This document shows positions 9,191-25,500 of a DNA stretch of 64,000 bases, piece after piece. Position 1 is the stretch's first letter, and each line of letters begins with the position of its first letter. Origin of the DNA: Acridotheres tristis (lineage: Eukaryota > Chordata > Aves > Passeriformes > Sturnidae); NCBI GenBank assembly GCA_037013685.1, contig CM072908.1, positions 3,671,001 through 3,735,000 of the forward strand. The letters are read 5' to 3'. The translations under genes and the position numbers were made by a program. A model generated the notes under the pieces. It made no database searches and was not told the origin of the DNA. It saw nothing but the letters and a program-made list of their open reading frames with translations.

Positions 9191-11593
9191 GCGCACCTTT
9201 ACCTGCCTAGTCTCGCTCAATTCGGCTCCTTTGACCTTAGAAATATAACAGGGTGTTGCTCACAGGCTGAAAAGCCGCTTGTTTTGAAAACACTTTCTTT
9301 CTCCCCTTAGAAGTGAAGAACATGAGAAAACCCAACAGAGAAAACCTAGAGCAGAGTGGCAAAGCAGGGCTTGAGCAAAGCGTGTCCTCAGAGCAGCACC
9401 CAGCACACAAAATCGGGTTGTTTAATACACATCACAGAATGGTTTGGGTTGGAGGGACCTTAAAAATCACCCAGTCCCACCCCCGACATGGGCAGGGACA
9501 CCTTCCACTATCCCAGGTTGGTCAAAGCCCTGTCCATCCTGGCCTTGGACACTTCCAGGGATGGCAAACTGTGCCAGGGCCTCGCCACCCTCACAGGGAA
9601 GAATTTTTCCTAATATCCCATCTAACCCTGCTCTTTTTCAGTGTGAAGCCATTCCCTCTTGTCTTGTCGCTCCAGGCCCTTGTAAACAGTCTGTCTTTCT
9701 TGTCAGCTCATTGTGGTTATTGGAAAGCCACAATTAGGTCACCCTGAAGTGAAACCACCTTTCCTTCTCCAGGCTGTACAAATCCACATCCCAACAAAGC
9801 ACCACAAACCACATTATCACCCAGAATCACAGTGGCTGCAGCATTAATGTGACCCAAGTCTGTTCCCACAGTGGCTTTGCTTATGCTGAAAAAAGCAGCC
9901 ACAGAGCGTTCAGCAGGGATTTGCTTTGCTAACAGAGTACTCTCCCACTTTACAGGTGCCATCTCTTCCTTGCAAAGACAGATTGAGATCCAAGAATCTG
10001 AGCTTCGGAGAATCAGATCTGAAAAGGATTTACTCCAGAGGCAGCTCAGAGAGCGAGAAGCCCAGATCAAAGCTATGTGTGACAAGGTATGGCCCTAGAG
10101 CATGGTGGCCATGGCTAGCAGGAGACATGGCAGCTGGGAATCTGGGATTTTTGCAACATGTCTCTCTCTCATAGACACCTGTAGCTGTGAAACTGAAGTG
10201 TAAAATATTCTCCTTCCAGTTTTGCAGGCTGACAGACGAACAGAGGCAGGAACAAATTACAGTGATGATGGAGGAGGAGAACCTCAACCTTCAACAGGTG
10301 AATTCGTGCAAAGCTTCTACAGAAAAATCTGGTATTTTCTGCTTCACTGGGCTGGTTTTAGGGCCGGTGGAGTTCGGCATATAAAAACCCAACTCCATCC
10401 ACGTGGTTTTAGAGAAAACACTAAGTAGTAACAGTACTGGTGAGGTTGTTAGTCCATAGATTCTGCTTCGGAAGCATTTGAACAAAATAGTGGGAAAATG
10501 AGGCCAAACTTGTTCACTCTCTTCTCCCCAGTGGCAGCTGAATTTCTGTATCTTCTCAGGTTGTTACAGAGCAGGAATCCCAGCTGGCTGAGCAGAGCAA
10601 GCTCATTAGCGAGTTACAGGAGACAATCAGCCAGCTGAGGGCCGAGGCTGTGACCACCCGCCTCCAACTCCTGAAGCACAAACAGGCCCATAAGGAGATC
10701 CAGGGACAGGCTGAGGCACTGCAGCACAAGGAGCTGCAAACCAGAGTGGCACTGGAGCACATCAGCAGCAAGGTAAGCATGGCCTCTTTCACCTCAGAGC
10801 CCCGTCTCCCTCTTGGGACACACTTGGGAATCTCAGTCCATTTGCTCCCTAGCTGGGGAGCAGGCAGCTCTTGTGCCACTTAAAAAGAAAACAGACCTCA
10901 AATACCAGAAACCCTTGAGAAACGTGAGTTCAGATCAGTTACACAGCCAGATTTCTAACATCCTTCCAGACCCAAGGTAACAAGAACCACCTTAAAGTCA
11001 TCTCCTGCAGGCAGATGTGCCTTATACTGAGTGAAAAGCCTTGTCCCACCTAGAACCACATAACCACAGCACTTTCAGTAAAGCCCAAACTGCCTGTAAT
11101 TTCACATAAACACTTTCCACATCATCATTCACCAGTCCTTTGCCCAAGCCTGACAGCACAGTCCCTGTAAATGCCAAGGAATTGCACATAAAGACTGAAC
11201 ACAACTGCTCTCCTCTTTTATCCAAAGTTTGAAAGGTTTCGAAACAAAATAATCCAGGCTGCGTTCAGTGTGGAGGGCAGCCGGGACCCCGTGGCCGAGC
11301 TCACAGATGATGAGGTGCTGGAGGCAATGCAGGTATGTGGCTCTTCCAAACAGCTTCCAGCAGCCAGGAAGGGACTACTGAGGTAAGAGAGCACTTTGCA
11401 GGGCTGCTCTCAGCCTTCCCACCTCTTTACATATGGTGATTTTCAGAAAATCATTAACGAGCGGACGGAGTTCCGTCGGAAGCTGAAGAACAAGGGTAGC
11501 AAGGTGTCACTGCACAGCAGTGACAGCTGCACAGCATCTCCTGCCACAGGAAAGAGAAGGAACTCCTCCAAGGAGAAAGGCTCTGATGGCTGA
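9067..11593 (+). CDS. CCDC27: Coiled-coil domain protein, CCDC27 homologue
   Basis: Six coding exons: 9067-9169, 9956-10086, 10220-10297, 10560-10772, 11228-11332 and 11447-11593. All are GT-AG with consistent phases, giving 258 residues. The protein is a nearly continuous charged coiled coil (LQRQIEIQESELRRIRSEKD; LQETISQLRAEAVTTRLQLLKHK when read on) followed by a short conserved C-terminal block with ELTDDEVLEAMQKIINERTE and a basic Ser/Lys-rich tail. No catalytic motif is visible and the function is unknown. Identification relies mainly on position and strand: in human, CCDC27 lies between TP73 and LRRC47 on the plus strand. The model is much shorter than mammalian CCDC27 (about 650 residues as I recall), so either the N-terminal extension is mammalian or the start lies elsewhere. 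ATG 9067 was chosen because it opens the only coding frame in the CpG promoter. Confidence 0.7.
9430..9775 (-). mobile_element. CR1 LINE 3' fragment in CCDC27 intron 1
   Basis: A reverse-orientation CR1 end starting at cacagaatggtttgggttgg and running through gggcagggacaccttccact, ggccttggacacttccaggg and ctcacagggaagaatttttcc to the ccacaattaggtcacc segment. About 345 bp. Confidence 0.9.
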
Positions 11594-11656
11594 GCCAGAA
11601 CCCATCACCAGCCTCAGGCTCTGGGTTCTCAGCTTAGAGCTGGTGCCTTACAGCAA

Positions 11657-11662
11657 ATTAAA
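11657..11662 (+). terminator. Polyadenylation signal ATTAAA for CCDC27
   Basis: ATTAAA 64 bp after the CCDC27 stop codon, the second most common vertebrate poly(A) hexamer. It gives a very short 3' UTR. The convergent LRRC47 signal lies about 250 bp away. Confidence 0.6.
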
Positions 11663-11915
11663 CTCGTTTTACTGACATCAGGTTCTGTGGGAGTATCTGA
11701 GTCAATTGTTTCAGCCAACTCAGAGCATAAGTCACTATAAGTCCTTGGTCTGTAATAACACCTGACTTCCCAGAGAAGCCTGAAGCAAGCATGGCTTGGC
11801 TACAAGCAGCTGGGGAGTGTAAAATTCCATTTTTGCTTTGGGAAGTTTCTGAATGACACAACTGAACATCCACCAATGCCAAAACGAGGGACAGTTCCAG
11901 GGCTGTAAAAGCTGT

Positions 11916-11921
11916 TTTATT
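11916..11921 (-). terminator. Polyadenylation signal AATAAA for LRRC47
   Basis: TTTATT on the plus strand, i.e. AATAAA on the minus strand, about 1.1 kb after the LRRC47 stop. It would make 11.9-13.0 kb the LRRC47 3' UTR. No other exon-like sequence was seen in that stretch. Confidence 0.55.
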
Positions 11922-13005
11922 TTTCCATTCCATGTGCAAGTCCCAACATGGGCATGTTTTTGATATAGTAGTAATTCATTTAGAGCTCTGAGATACCATT
12001 TTTACCAGAAGAAAGTCAATCTGGGAGTCACCCTGGCTTAGGGAGAGGTGTGAGTTCACACCAGTGCTCACCCACACATATAGGTCACCTACAGACTGCC
12101 AAACGAGAACTGCTCCAGCAGCCTGTATTTTGGAAGGTAAAAAGATGTGGGTGGGGCCCCAGGAGGGTGACTCTGAGCATCAGTGCCTGTATTCTGACTC
12201 TGGGGACAGGGACTTCAGCAGTGTCAGTTGGAGGCAGCTCTGAATGGATCTGAACCTCCTCAGCAACAACAAAGCCAGTGATCAATCACAGTAACTCTCT
12301 GGGCACACACAGGGTCACTACAATTCCAACAGAGATGGAGGACGGCCCTGAAATGCACTGGGACACACAAACTGTGCAGTTGACTCAACAAACCCCTTAA
12401 AAATGGAAGCTGTGTTCATGCCTGAACACAGAAACCGTCACTTTAAAACACATCCCTAAAGTTCTGGCAGCAATTAAATGTTTCTGACAGCAACTAAATG
12501 TTCAGTTACCCCAGATAAAAATAAAATTCTGCAGAACGAGACGTCAGCAAAGTGCTTTGGCATTCTGACTCCAGGTTGTATCCAGCAGAGGACCTCAGTT
12601 CCACGCTGTCAATTACTGCATTTCTCTTCTGCCAAAATAATGATCCAGATGAAACACCAGAAGGAAAAAGTGATCTTGCAGAAAAATGTGACTGTGCTTG
12701 TTTTAAACATCATAATGATTTTCTCTACTGCATTCTGACATCCAACACCTTCTCTGCCTTCAGTCCATGTTTGAAGATGCTGCTCTTTCTGCCCAGGCCT
12801 AACACTGATGATCTCTTAAGGATGAAAGATCCCAATGCTCCTTGCTGTAGCTCATCAAACTCTGAAGCCATTGCCTTCCTGGCACGATGCTCTGCATCTT
12901 ATTTTTAAAAACCCAAACCATCTCACTGTGCACCAGTTGCATTGTTGAACATGAAAAAAAAAAACTGAAAAAGGAAATGGAATTCTCTCTCAGCTCAGGC
13001 AGCTG

Positions 13006-16850
<3,845 letters not shown>

Positions 16851-16914
16851 CTTGGGGGCAGCGATACCATAAACAAGGGCAAAACACGGGTCTGCCCCAG
16901 CGGTGCCGCACAGC

Positions 16915-17790
16915 TTACACAGGTACAGCTCACACACGTACAAGTCACGCAGGTCTGGTTTACAGCACTCACATGTACAGCTCACACAGCTACAGTACAC
17001 ACAGGTACCAGTGACACAGGCACAGCTCACACAGCTACAGTACACACAGGTACCAGTGACACAGGCACAGCTCACACAGCTACAGTACACACAGGTACCA
17101 GTGACACAGGCACAGCTCACACAGCTACAGTACACACTGGTACCAGTGACACAGGCACAGCTCACACAGCTACAGTACACACTGGTACCATCACACAGGC
17201 ACAGCTCACAGACAGATACAGCTCACAAACACACACACACACTGGTGCCAGTGACACAGGCACAGCTCACACAGCTACAGTACACACTGGTACCATCACA
17301 CAGGCACAGCTCACACAGCTACAGTACACACTGGTACCATCACACAGGCACAGCTCACACAGCTACAGTACACACTGGTACCATCACACAGGCACAGCTC
17401 ACACACACAGCACACACTGGTACCATCACACAGGCACAGCTCACACACAGATACAGCTCACAAACACACACACACACTGGTGCCAGTGACACAGGCACAG
17501 CTCACACAGCTACAGTACACACAGGTACCAGTGACACAGGCACAGCTCACACAGCTACAGTACACACTGGTACCATCACACAGGCACAGCTCACACACAC
17601 ACAGCACACACTGGTACCATCACACAGGCACAGCTCACACACAGATACAGCTCACAAACACACACACACACTGGTGCCAGTGACACAGGTACGGCTCACA
17701 CATACATACAGCTCACACTGGTACAGGTCCCACAGGCACTGCTCACACAGGTACAGCACTCACAGGTACCCACAGGTGCTGCAGGAACCA
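16915..17790. repeat. 45-bp CA-rich minisatellite between LRRC47 and CEP104
   Basis: About 20 imperfect tandem units built on a 45-bp repeat with the segments ctcacacagctacagtacac and accagtgacacaggcacag. A 42-bp variant has ggtaccatcacacaggcac instead, with interspersed (CA)n tracts. Higher-order blocks recur, for example near 17150-17240 and 17410-17480. Because units are 42 or 45 bp, multiples of three, a 320-codon frame stays open by chance across 16903-17865. It occupies the whole gap between the LRRC47 promoter and the CEP104 poly(A) signal. Confidence 0.95.
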
Positions 17791-17865
17791 GAGCCTCACC
17801 CCACCCTGTATTTCCACTGCAGCAGGAGGAAAATGCAGACGTACCCTCCAGACTGGCTAAAGTAA

Positions 17866-17871
17866 TTTATT
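17866..17871 (-). terminator. Polyadenylation signal AATAAA for CEP104
   Basis: AATAAA on the minus strand about 1.6 kb beyond the CEP104 stop codon, directly before the minisatellite. Together with the lack of other exons it makes 17.87-19.50 kb the CEP104 3' UTR. Confidence 0.5.
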
Positions 17872-19504
17872 AAATATGTGCAATAAAAATAACTGACATT
17901 TAACACAAGTGACTCCTTTTCTTGATAAAATCTCCCAGATTTCAATATCTGATTTGTTCATCCAGCACTTAGGAACATGCAATCAGTATAAATTGCTCTC
18001 CTGGGGTAGTGGAACACCAAGAGGTCTTTTGGGATGAGATCAACTCTTGCAGGCATGGACAGGTTGTTAATTAAGGAGCAACCGCAGTAAATCCACCTTT
18101 AAACATGACACTGGTGGTACTACTGTACTCCAAAAGGGCCCTTTCACATTATAAAAAACTGCCATTTTATCACTGCTAAGTTATTTCCTTATTGTACCAC
18201 GGAGTAGTTTTCATCCTTACACCTCTGAGCAAGACCAATGGTTATTTTATTTATTATTTATTCAGCATACAGAATCAGGCTCTCAAATAGGAACCCATGT
18301 CACTAAAGGGAAAATAAAAATACCTATATATATGTTCCTAATGTGTGTGTAATCATTGAGATATGTATTTGGAAAAGTTAGAGAAACAATTTATGCAAGG
18401 ATTTTTGAAATCCAAGCACACTGATCTACCTGGAAAATGCATAAGCTGGTAAGCAGGCTGCAGGCAAACTAGAAAAACTGTATTACAAAATCAGCTCTGT
18501 ATATACAAAACAACACCACAAAGTCACTCCACGGGAGCAAAAACCCCCAAAATTCCCCTCATATTATCATGATCACTCATTCCTGTGCCCATGGCACCAA
18601 TTCCACATTGGAAAGCAACAGGTGGAATGCTACAGGTAGACATGTGAGAATTGCTGCTTTGGTACAAAGCTTCATGCCTTGGGTCTTTCTAGCCTTTGTC
18701 TCTCTGAAGCTGTTAAAGGCATGAGCTTCAGGCTGTGGATGCTTTTTAAAAATCAATATCTAACTAGAGAAGCTCAGTATTTGAGCTGAAAGTGCACTAA
18801 AGCAGGCAAAAAGGTCTAAATTTACTAATTCAAGCTCTTCAGGGCCCAACCAAGATTATTTTTTCGTTTCTGTAAGGGGCCATTTCTTGGGGATACAGAC
18901 TTGGAGGGTTTAGTTTAACTCTCCTGCCAAGTGGGCTCATAAGGCACTTGGTGCACAATGAGAGAGGCCACAATGTCCTGTCACCTCCTGCACAGTGGCA
19001 CAACTCAGGAAAATATCCAACCAGCCCTCTGGCTTTTCCATTTGGTGCTAATTCCTGGGATTCAGCAGTGCTTTGGGTACAGCTCTGCTGCCTTTAGAAC
19101 CCTAAAGCTGACATACACATAAGGCCAGGCTTCCCTCACGTGTGGCTCCTGCTCCTCAAGCATCTCGGGGGCCCCAGGGAAGAGACTTCTCTCCCCTGAC
19201 ATAATTAATGTGCTTGAACATATTAAATTACTGACATAGGATTTACATGAGAGAAGGAAAGGAGAGCACAGTTATTTGTCAAAATAATGTTTTTGTCCCA
19301 AAAGATTTGGTATTTCCTACACGGGCATTCCTAGGAGCAAAGCCTGGTGCTGTAGTGACAGCAACGCCGTGGGGATCACACCAGGCACTGCTCAAGGCTA
19401 AAATCAGCCCATGCAAAAGGTGACAGGAGTGGCCCACAATTTTTATATAGCTCTCAACAGCCATGTGCCCAGTTATTCAGACAAAGGAAGAAATACTTGT
19501 CCTG
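17872..19504 (-). other. Probable CEP104 3' UTR
   Basis: AT-rich, no open coding structure, contiguous with the last CEP104 exon on the minus strand. No repeats were recognised. Other hexamers may be used in addition to the one at 17866-17871. Confidence 0.5.
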
Positions 19505-22500
19505 TCATCGCTTTGAGTATGTTTTGCCAGTGCTTTTATTTGGGCCCACTCGGGTTCTGATCTTGCTTCCTACTGAAGGAGGTTGAAGCTTTGTTCCTGA
19601 AGGACCTGGTCTCCTTAAATAGTGGCCACCTACTTTGGCTGCAAAGAGAAAAATAAAGATTATTATTGCAAGATATACTAGATATACATCTAGTCCCACG
19701 AGTGAATTCAATCCATAGTTTTGATTCTCAAGATCTGTTAAGTCTGAATGACTGAAGCAACCAGAAGCTGGCAGGCATTAAGCCTCAGCATGTTCCACAC
19801 CAGCAGTTGCCAGACTGAACAGTCAGGGCTCCTTTCCTATCTCTAGGAAATAGCTCTGGAATCAGAGCTTATCCAGGCAGGATTTGCTTCTGTTTCCAAA
19901 TTCTAAGCAGCAACAAACTACCAACTGACTGGGATCTCATTAGCCAGTACGAACAGCAAAGCTGAGGACAGACAGACAGGACTGTGGATCCAGTCTAACA
20001 CCAGAAAGTGCTGAGTTTAACCCCTATGATTCACTTAAATCAGCTGGAATGGGCAACTCCACAGCTCTTTCCAGGAATCTGGAATTGTGACATGCAGATA
20101 TGAGCAAAGCACAGCTCAGAGCAGGTGACTCTGGACACACAGCTGACTAAAAATCTCCAAAGAGTCAGAAGGAGGAAAGGTTTGGATGTTACTGGCCAAA
20201 AGTTCTGGTGCTGCAGGCAGTTTGTTTAACTTCTGTGTTCTGGAAATAAAAGGCTTTTCCATGTTCTCCATAAAGGGAACCACTGAAAAAAACATTACTT
20301 GACATCATCAATGTCTGATGGTGAAAAAGCTGCACAATGATAAATCCGTCAGGTTCCTGAGTCTGGACTGGAAAGGAAAAGCAGTGCACAGCACTCACTG
20401 TTCAGTTCACCCTGTAATTAGGATCAGATAAGCAACCTTTGATTGGACACTAAAAGCTAGCTCAGGCCCTGATTCCCTGTGTCAGCATTCAGAAGCTTTC
20501 CAGAACACTGTTCAGCTGATTGTTCTATTCATGGTCATCCTGTTTTGCAGAAACAAACCCTGAACTGATCAAATTAACATATCTGCCAGTTTTCCCCACC
20601 AGCTGAGCTCAACTCCTCCTTCTAACATGACTGCTATTGCATGATTTTGGGAATTTGCTCCCCAAGCACACTGCTCCAGCACAAGACCTATCACTTAGCT
20701 CACCCAAATGCCAACCACGAGTTGCACAGACCCAGCTCTTGGGGATGAAACATTTTCCTTAATCAAAGGCAAGACAGTAAAAAGCATAAACGTTATTATC
20801 ATTAATTAATGTCTTACCAGGCTGCACCACAATGGTTCTGCTCATGGGGGGTGTCCTCCGCTGGTTCATTTTACACCCATCTTTGTCCATCAGGTGAGAT
20901 CTCCAGGCCTGAAGTCAATTACAAAGAAGTGATATTACAACTCCAGCAAAATCAGCCAACGTCACATGGGCTAAATGGTAATTGTGTACAGACTTTATTT
21001 CAACAGCACTTTAATCTGCTTTTTCAAAGTATGAGCTCCTTGCTATGAAATAGAAATTTATATTCCCATTATTTTAATATATCTTGAAAGGTCCATCACA
21101 TTAAAACAACCTGTAACAACATCTGCCAGTGTGAAGGGTGGCCTCACCTCTTCTCCAGGGGGAAAGTTCTCATGGCACAAAGGGCAGTGATTTGCCACAT
21201 TTTCTGGTTTGGCAGCTGAAATTGTTTGAAAAATAATATAAGAATTGCAAAGAGAGGCTAATTTCAGACACAAGAAGAGAATTTGCATAGCGAGTAGCAT
21301 ATAACTACCCCATGTCTAACCTAGTTCCTGCCCCGTTATCACAAACTGCTCCCAAAGAAGTCCTGTGTTTAACAAGATTAAAAGGAATCTCAGAATCCAG
21401 AATCACTGGATTGGAAGGAACCTTAAAGAAAATCCAGTTCTTCCCTGTCCTGTCTCTCCAGGCCTCTCTCCACTTTTCTTGTAGCCCCTTCAGCCCCTAC
21501 TGGAAGACCACAATTAGGTCACCCCAAAGCCTTTTCTTCTCCAGGGCAATCCCAATTCTCTCAGCCTTTCCCCATAGCAGAGGTGACCCATTCCTCTGAT
21601 CTGTGGTGCCTCCTCTGAACTTATTCCAACAGGTCCATGTCCTTTCTGTGCTGGGATAGTGCTTCATCTACAGGGATATGGAAGAGATTTTCCAGTCTTT
21701 TCACTCACCCTCCCCACACACATTCACAGAGGCCAAACACTGGAAAACTCAGGCGTTTATCCCAAATCTTTTCCCTCCTGAGATTTACTTAGATCCCTAA
21801 GTCTGAAACACAAGCAGCCTGACTTGCCAAGGATCCCTGGTGTTTCAAAGTGTGAACCTCTGATGTTCCACCTTCCTGTCTGGAGCTACTCACGATTGCA
21901 AATCTTGCTCTTTATGTGTCTGGGCAGCTCATCCCTGGGCACGGCCTCTCTGCAGCGTGGGCACTTCCCAAAGCTGTCCCTTTTGTCACAGTCAGTCAGC
22001 AGGTGCTCTGTCAGGCTGGCAATCTCCAGCATCTGCAACACAGTAAGGTTTGTGCTGAGCAAATAGGGATGGGATTAAACAAAAACATCAGTTTAGCCTC
22101 ACCTTCCATAATGACAAAGGGAAAATTCAATTTCAGTCCACTTATTAACTCATCTTCTAAAGCTGCTCTTTTCCAAAAGCACTGCCCAAATTACATGGGT
22201 GTATTCAGAATTCACCTGCCCAAGTGTTAAATATCTTGCAGTGCCTCTAAACCAGAATAACAACAGTCCATGTCTTAGTAGCTCTGGGAAGATCATTCTG
22301 ACCTGTTTGCAGTGCTCACACCGGGTTAACATGGGGCAGTGCTTCCAGTAGTGCAGATCCAACCCTTCCTCTGTGAAGGACTCACTCCTTTCACCACAAA
22401 AAATACACAAACTGGGAAAAAAATACAAACATCAGTGACAGAGAGAAATGGATGAGCCCTGTTCCTTCTCTTCCAAGCTGTTCTCAAAAGCAGCCAATAT

Positions 22501-25500
22501 CTCAAAGAGTTTCTTTTCTCTGTGTAGAGCTGAGCTTAGGATGGGGCAGGCACTGGGTTGTACTTTAGGGTAAATACAACTACAGAGCATTTTTTCTTAT
22601 AGAATGATTAATTGCATGGAAGTTCTGAGAGCAGCTCACCAAAACTGGCTTTCCTGGCTCCAGGATTTCCAAGTGCTTCTTCTATGCCCTCCCCCTACAA
22701 CACCCAGCAAAGCCACACCACATTTTTCCCTTATTTCACACCAGCAGCTGAACATTAAACTGTGGCTATTTCTTAACACACAAGCAAAAACTCAAAAAAA
22801 AAAAAAAAAAAGTACAAAGTCACACTATCCAAGAACTTAAAAATACAAAAAGCACCTAGGATTGCCTGCTGATAATTCCAAATCTATTAGAAGAGATTTC
22901 AGTCTTTACTGTTTTACTGCTGAAAGTATTAGCTTTGATCTACTGGAAAAACATTATTACTGTTAGGAGCTCACAGGTGACACCAAGGGCTTAAGGTGAT
23001 TAGAGGCTCATGTCACTTACTTATCCAGGTAATTTGCAACAGAGGAAAGTTCCTCCTGAATCTTTGCTGCTGTAGACTGGGGGCTTTCATACACCTGGTA
23101 ACCTGCAAGGAGAGAACTATTAAACCAAGATCACATTTTAATTCATCTACATTTCTTAACTATTATTTGAAACTACTTACCTTGATTCTTTGTCTTCTCA
23201 AAATCAGATTCTTTCTCCTATCAAGCAAGGAAATTTAACTCAGAAATTTGCCTTCCAGAGAGAAAGGGAACACACTATATTCCGATTTCTTTCTGGAATT
23301 TAAAATTTAGAAACAGAGCCAATGCATTACAACGTTTGTGCTTCTGGTCCTATAGCAAATCTCTCGTATTAAGGTATTATTTTATATTATAAAAGTATAA
23401 TTATACTGTTATAATAAGCAATCCAAATTTTACACTATGTTAGGAGAAACAACACCCTAGATTTTAAGCTGGACTGCTGAGGAGAAAAGTCACCCAGGAG
23501 TCTGGAGTTTCTCACTCTTTTTAATGAAACACCACCAATCAATATTCATTATCTAAGTCCATGATATCCAAGCGGCAAAGGATTAAAACAACCTTAAACT
23601 GAAACATGCTCACCTCTCCAGCTTCAACTTCTGCTTGTAACTCTAACTTTTGAGCTGCTGAGTGGTGTTTTAGAACTTTCATTTCTTCCTCTGTCTGTTT
23701 CTCTGCTTCTGTTGCTGCTTTTCTCTGTGCCTGGCAGGAAATAAATACTGTCAGCTCCAAAAGCTTTGGAACCATCCCTTATACACAAGAGATGCAAAAT
23801 ACATCAGCACAGAACTCATGGTTGATGCAGGACACGTCCTGCTTGGTAAAGTGATGGGTGTGATACAGTGACATCTCCCCAGATTCCTCTGCACTACCTG
23901 AAAGGAACACACAGCACAGCCTTTGGGCTTACTGTTCCCAAGGACTGACAGCACAGAAAAAAACCACTTGTGTATTTTCCAAACTGCTTGTCCATCTCAC
24001 TATTCCTTGTTGGCTTTATTCCAAGAGTGAGTATAGGGAATACACTCAGCTTTCCACACTAAGGAACATTAACCACAGACCTGAAGACACACTGCTACCT
24101 GTGCAGTGCCCAATCCGGCCATGAAATCAGGACACCATCAGCCAAAAGCCACGGCTGAAGTGGCTCTGTGTGCTCTGCCTCTCATTACATACCCTCAGCT
24201 CAGTCTCAGAAGATTTCCCATCGATTTTGGCAAACCCCTCAAAGAGGGTTTTGTAGCGCACGGTCTTGCGGGCGCCGGCGTCGTCGGGAGGGAGAAATTC
24301 CAGCACGGCCGCCCTGTGCTCCCTGTACATGGCAAAGATGATCCTCAGCACCACCTCCCGCACTTCATGGGCCCTGTGCTCCAGAGCTCCCACGGCAAAC
24401 TGCAAATAATCATAAGAAGTTATGTGTAACAGGGTGGTGTTTTGCACTGCTTAATTAGTGGCTTGTCTGAAGTTTCTTCTGTTTTCACTTAGAGGCAGGA
24501 TTAAAAAACACGGAGACGAATTTTCTCGTGTTCAGGCTTGGCTGTTTATTAAATCTTTTCTAAAGTACAGAGAGTTCAGCAACACTCCTAGCTACCAGCT
24601 AGAAGCAAGCAAAATGGAGGTGAATCCAGCTAGCTACAAGGTCTCTTAAAGCTAAACAGTCCAATAGAGAATTAACTCCTGTATTATTTATTCTTTTGAT
24701 CCAACAGCCAAACTCCCATGACTCTTAGTGTAGCACTAACTGTCCAACCAGAAACTATTGCCTGAAATCATGAAGGAGGAAGAACACCAAAAGGAGACAA
24801 CATCCAAAATCCTCCACCTTGTCCAATACCTATTACTATACTACAAAACCTCAAATTTAAAACCCTTCACTATGTGTCATCACACACTTTTATTTAACTA
24901 CACGCCTATGACTTGAATTCAATCACTTAAGTTTGGAAGCCTTCTCCAAGGCCTCAGGTCAAAAGCAGTGCTCTCCAGGGGGTAAGTGCCAGAAAGCACA
25001 GAAAGCTAAAAAAAAAAAAAAAATCAGGTTTCCAGGATCCTACAGTTATGCCTCTCTTTTCTCACATTTTTAAGGATTGGTTTATTAGTCCAAGACTCTC
25101 CTGCAGCAGGAGAAATCTTCCTACAAGACAGGTCTTTGCAAACACTTTTTGACCCATTGGTTCTTTTTTCCACATATTAACATCTTGCTTCATAGAATAC
25201 CAGAATGGTTTGGGTTGAAAGAGATCTTAAAGCTCATCTCATTCCAACCCATATCATTGGCAGAGACACTTCCTACTAGACCAGGTTGCTCCAAGACCCG
25301 TTTAACCTGATCTAAAATTACCAGCACTGTTGATCAGGTGAATACACCTCTTCAGGAATTCTCAAGCACTCCAAAAAAGCCAGGCATGGCCTCAGAAAAC
25401 CATCAGAAAATCCTCCATGTGCTGTAACCCTGACCTCTTACCTTCATGACGTTGTTGATGGTAAACCCAGAATTTTCAGTCCCCATGGCTCCCAAGAGAG

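Noticed and set aside
16915..17790. Regularly repeated units that could suggest a CRISPR-like array
   Set aside because: Repeats are directly contiguous with no unique spacers, and the sequence is a vertebrate genome. It is a minisatellite.
16903..17865. 320-codon plus-strand open frame of repeated Thr/Gln/Val units
   Set aside because: It lies wholly in the 42/45-bp minisatellite; the frame stays open only because unit lengths are multiples of three. No start context or splice support.
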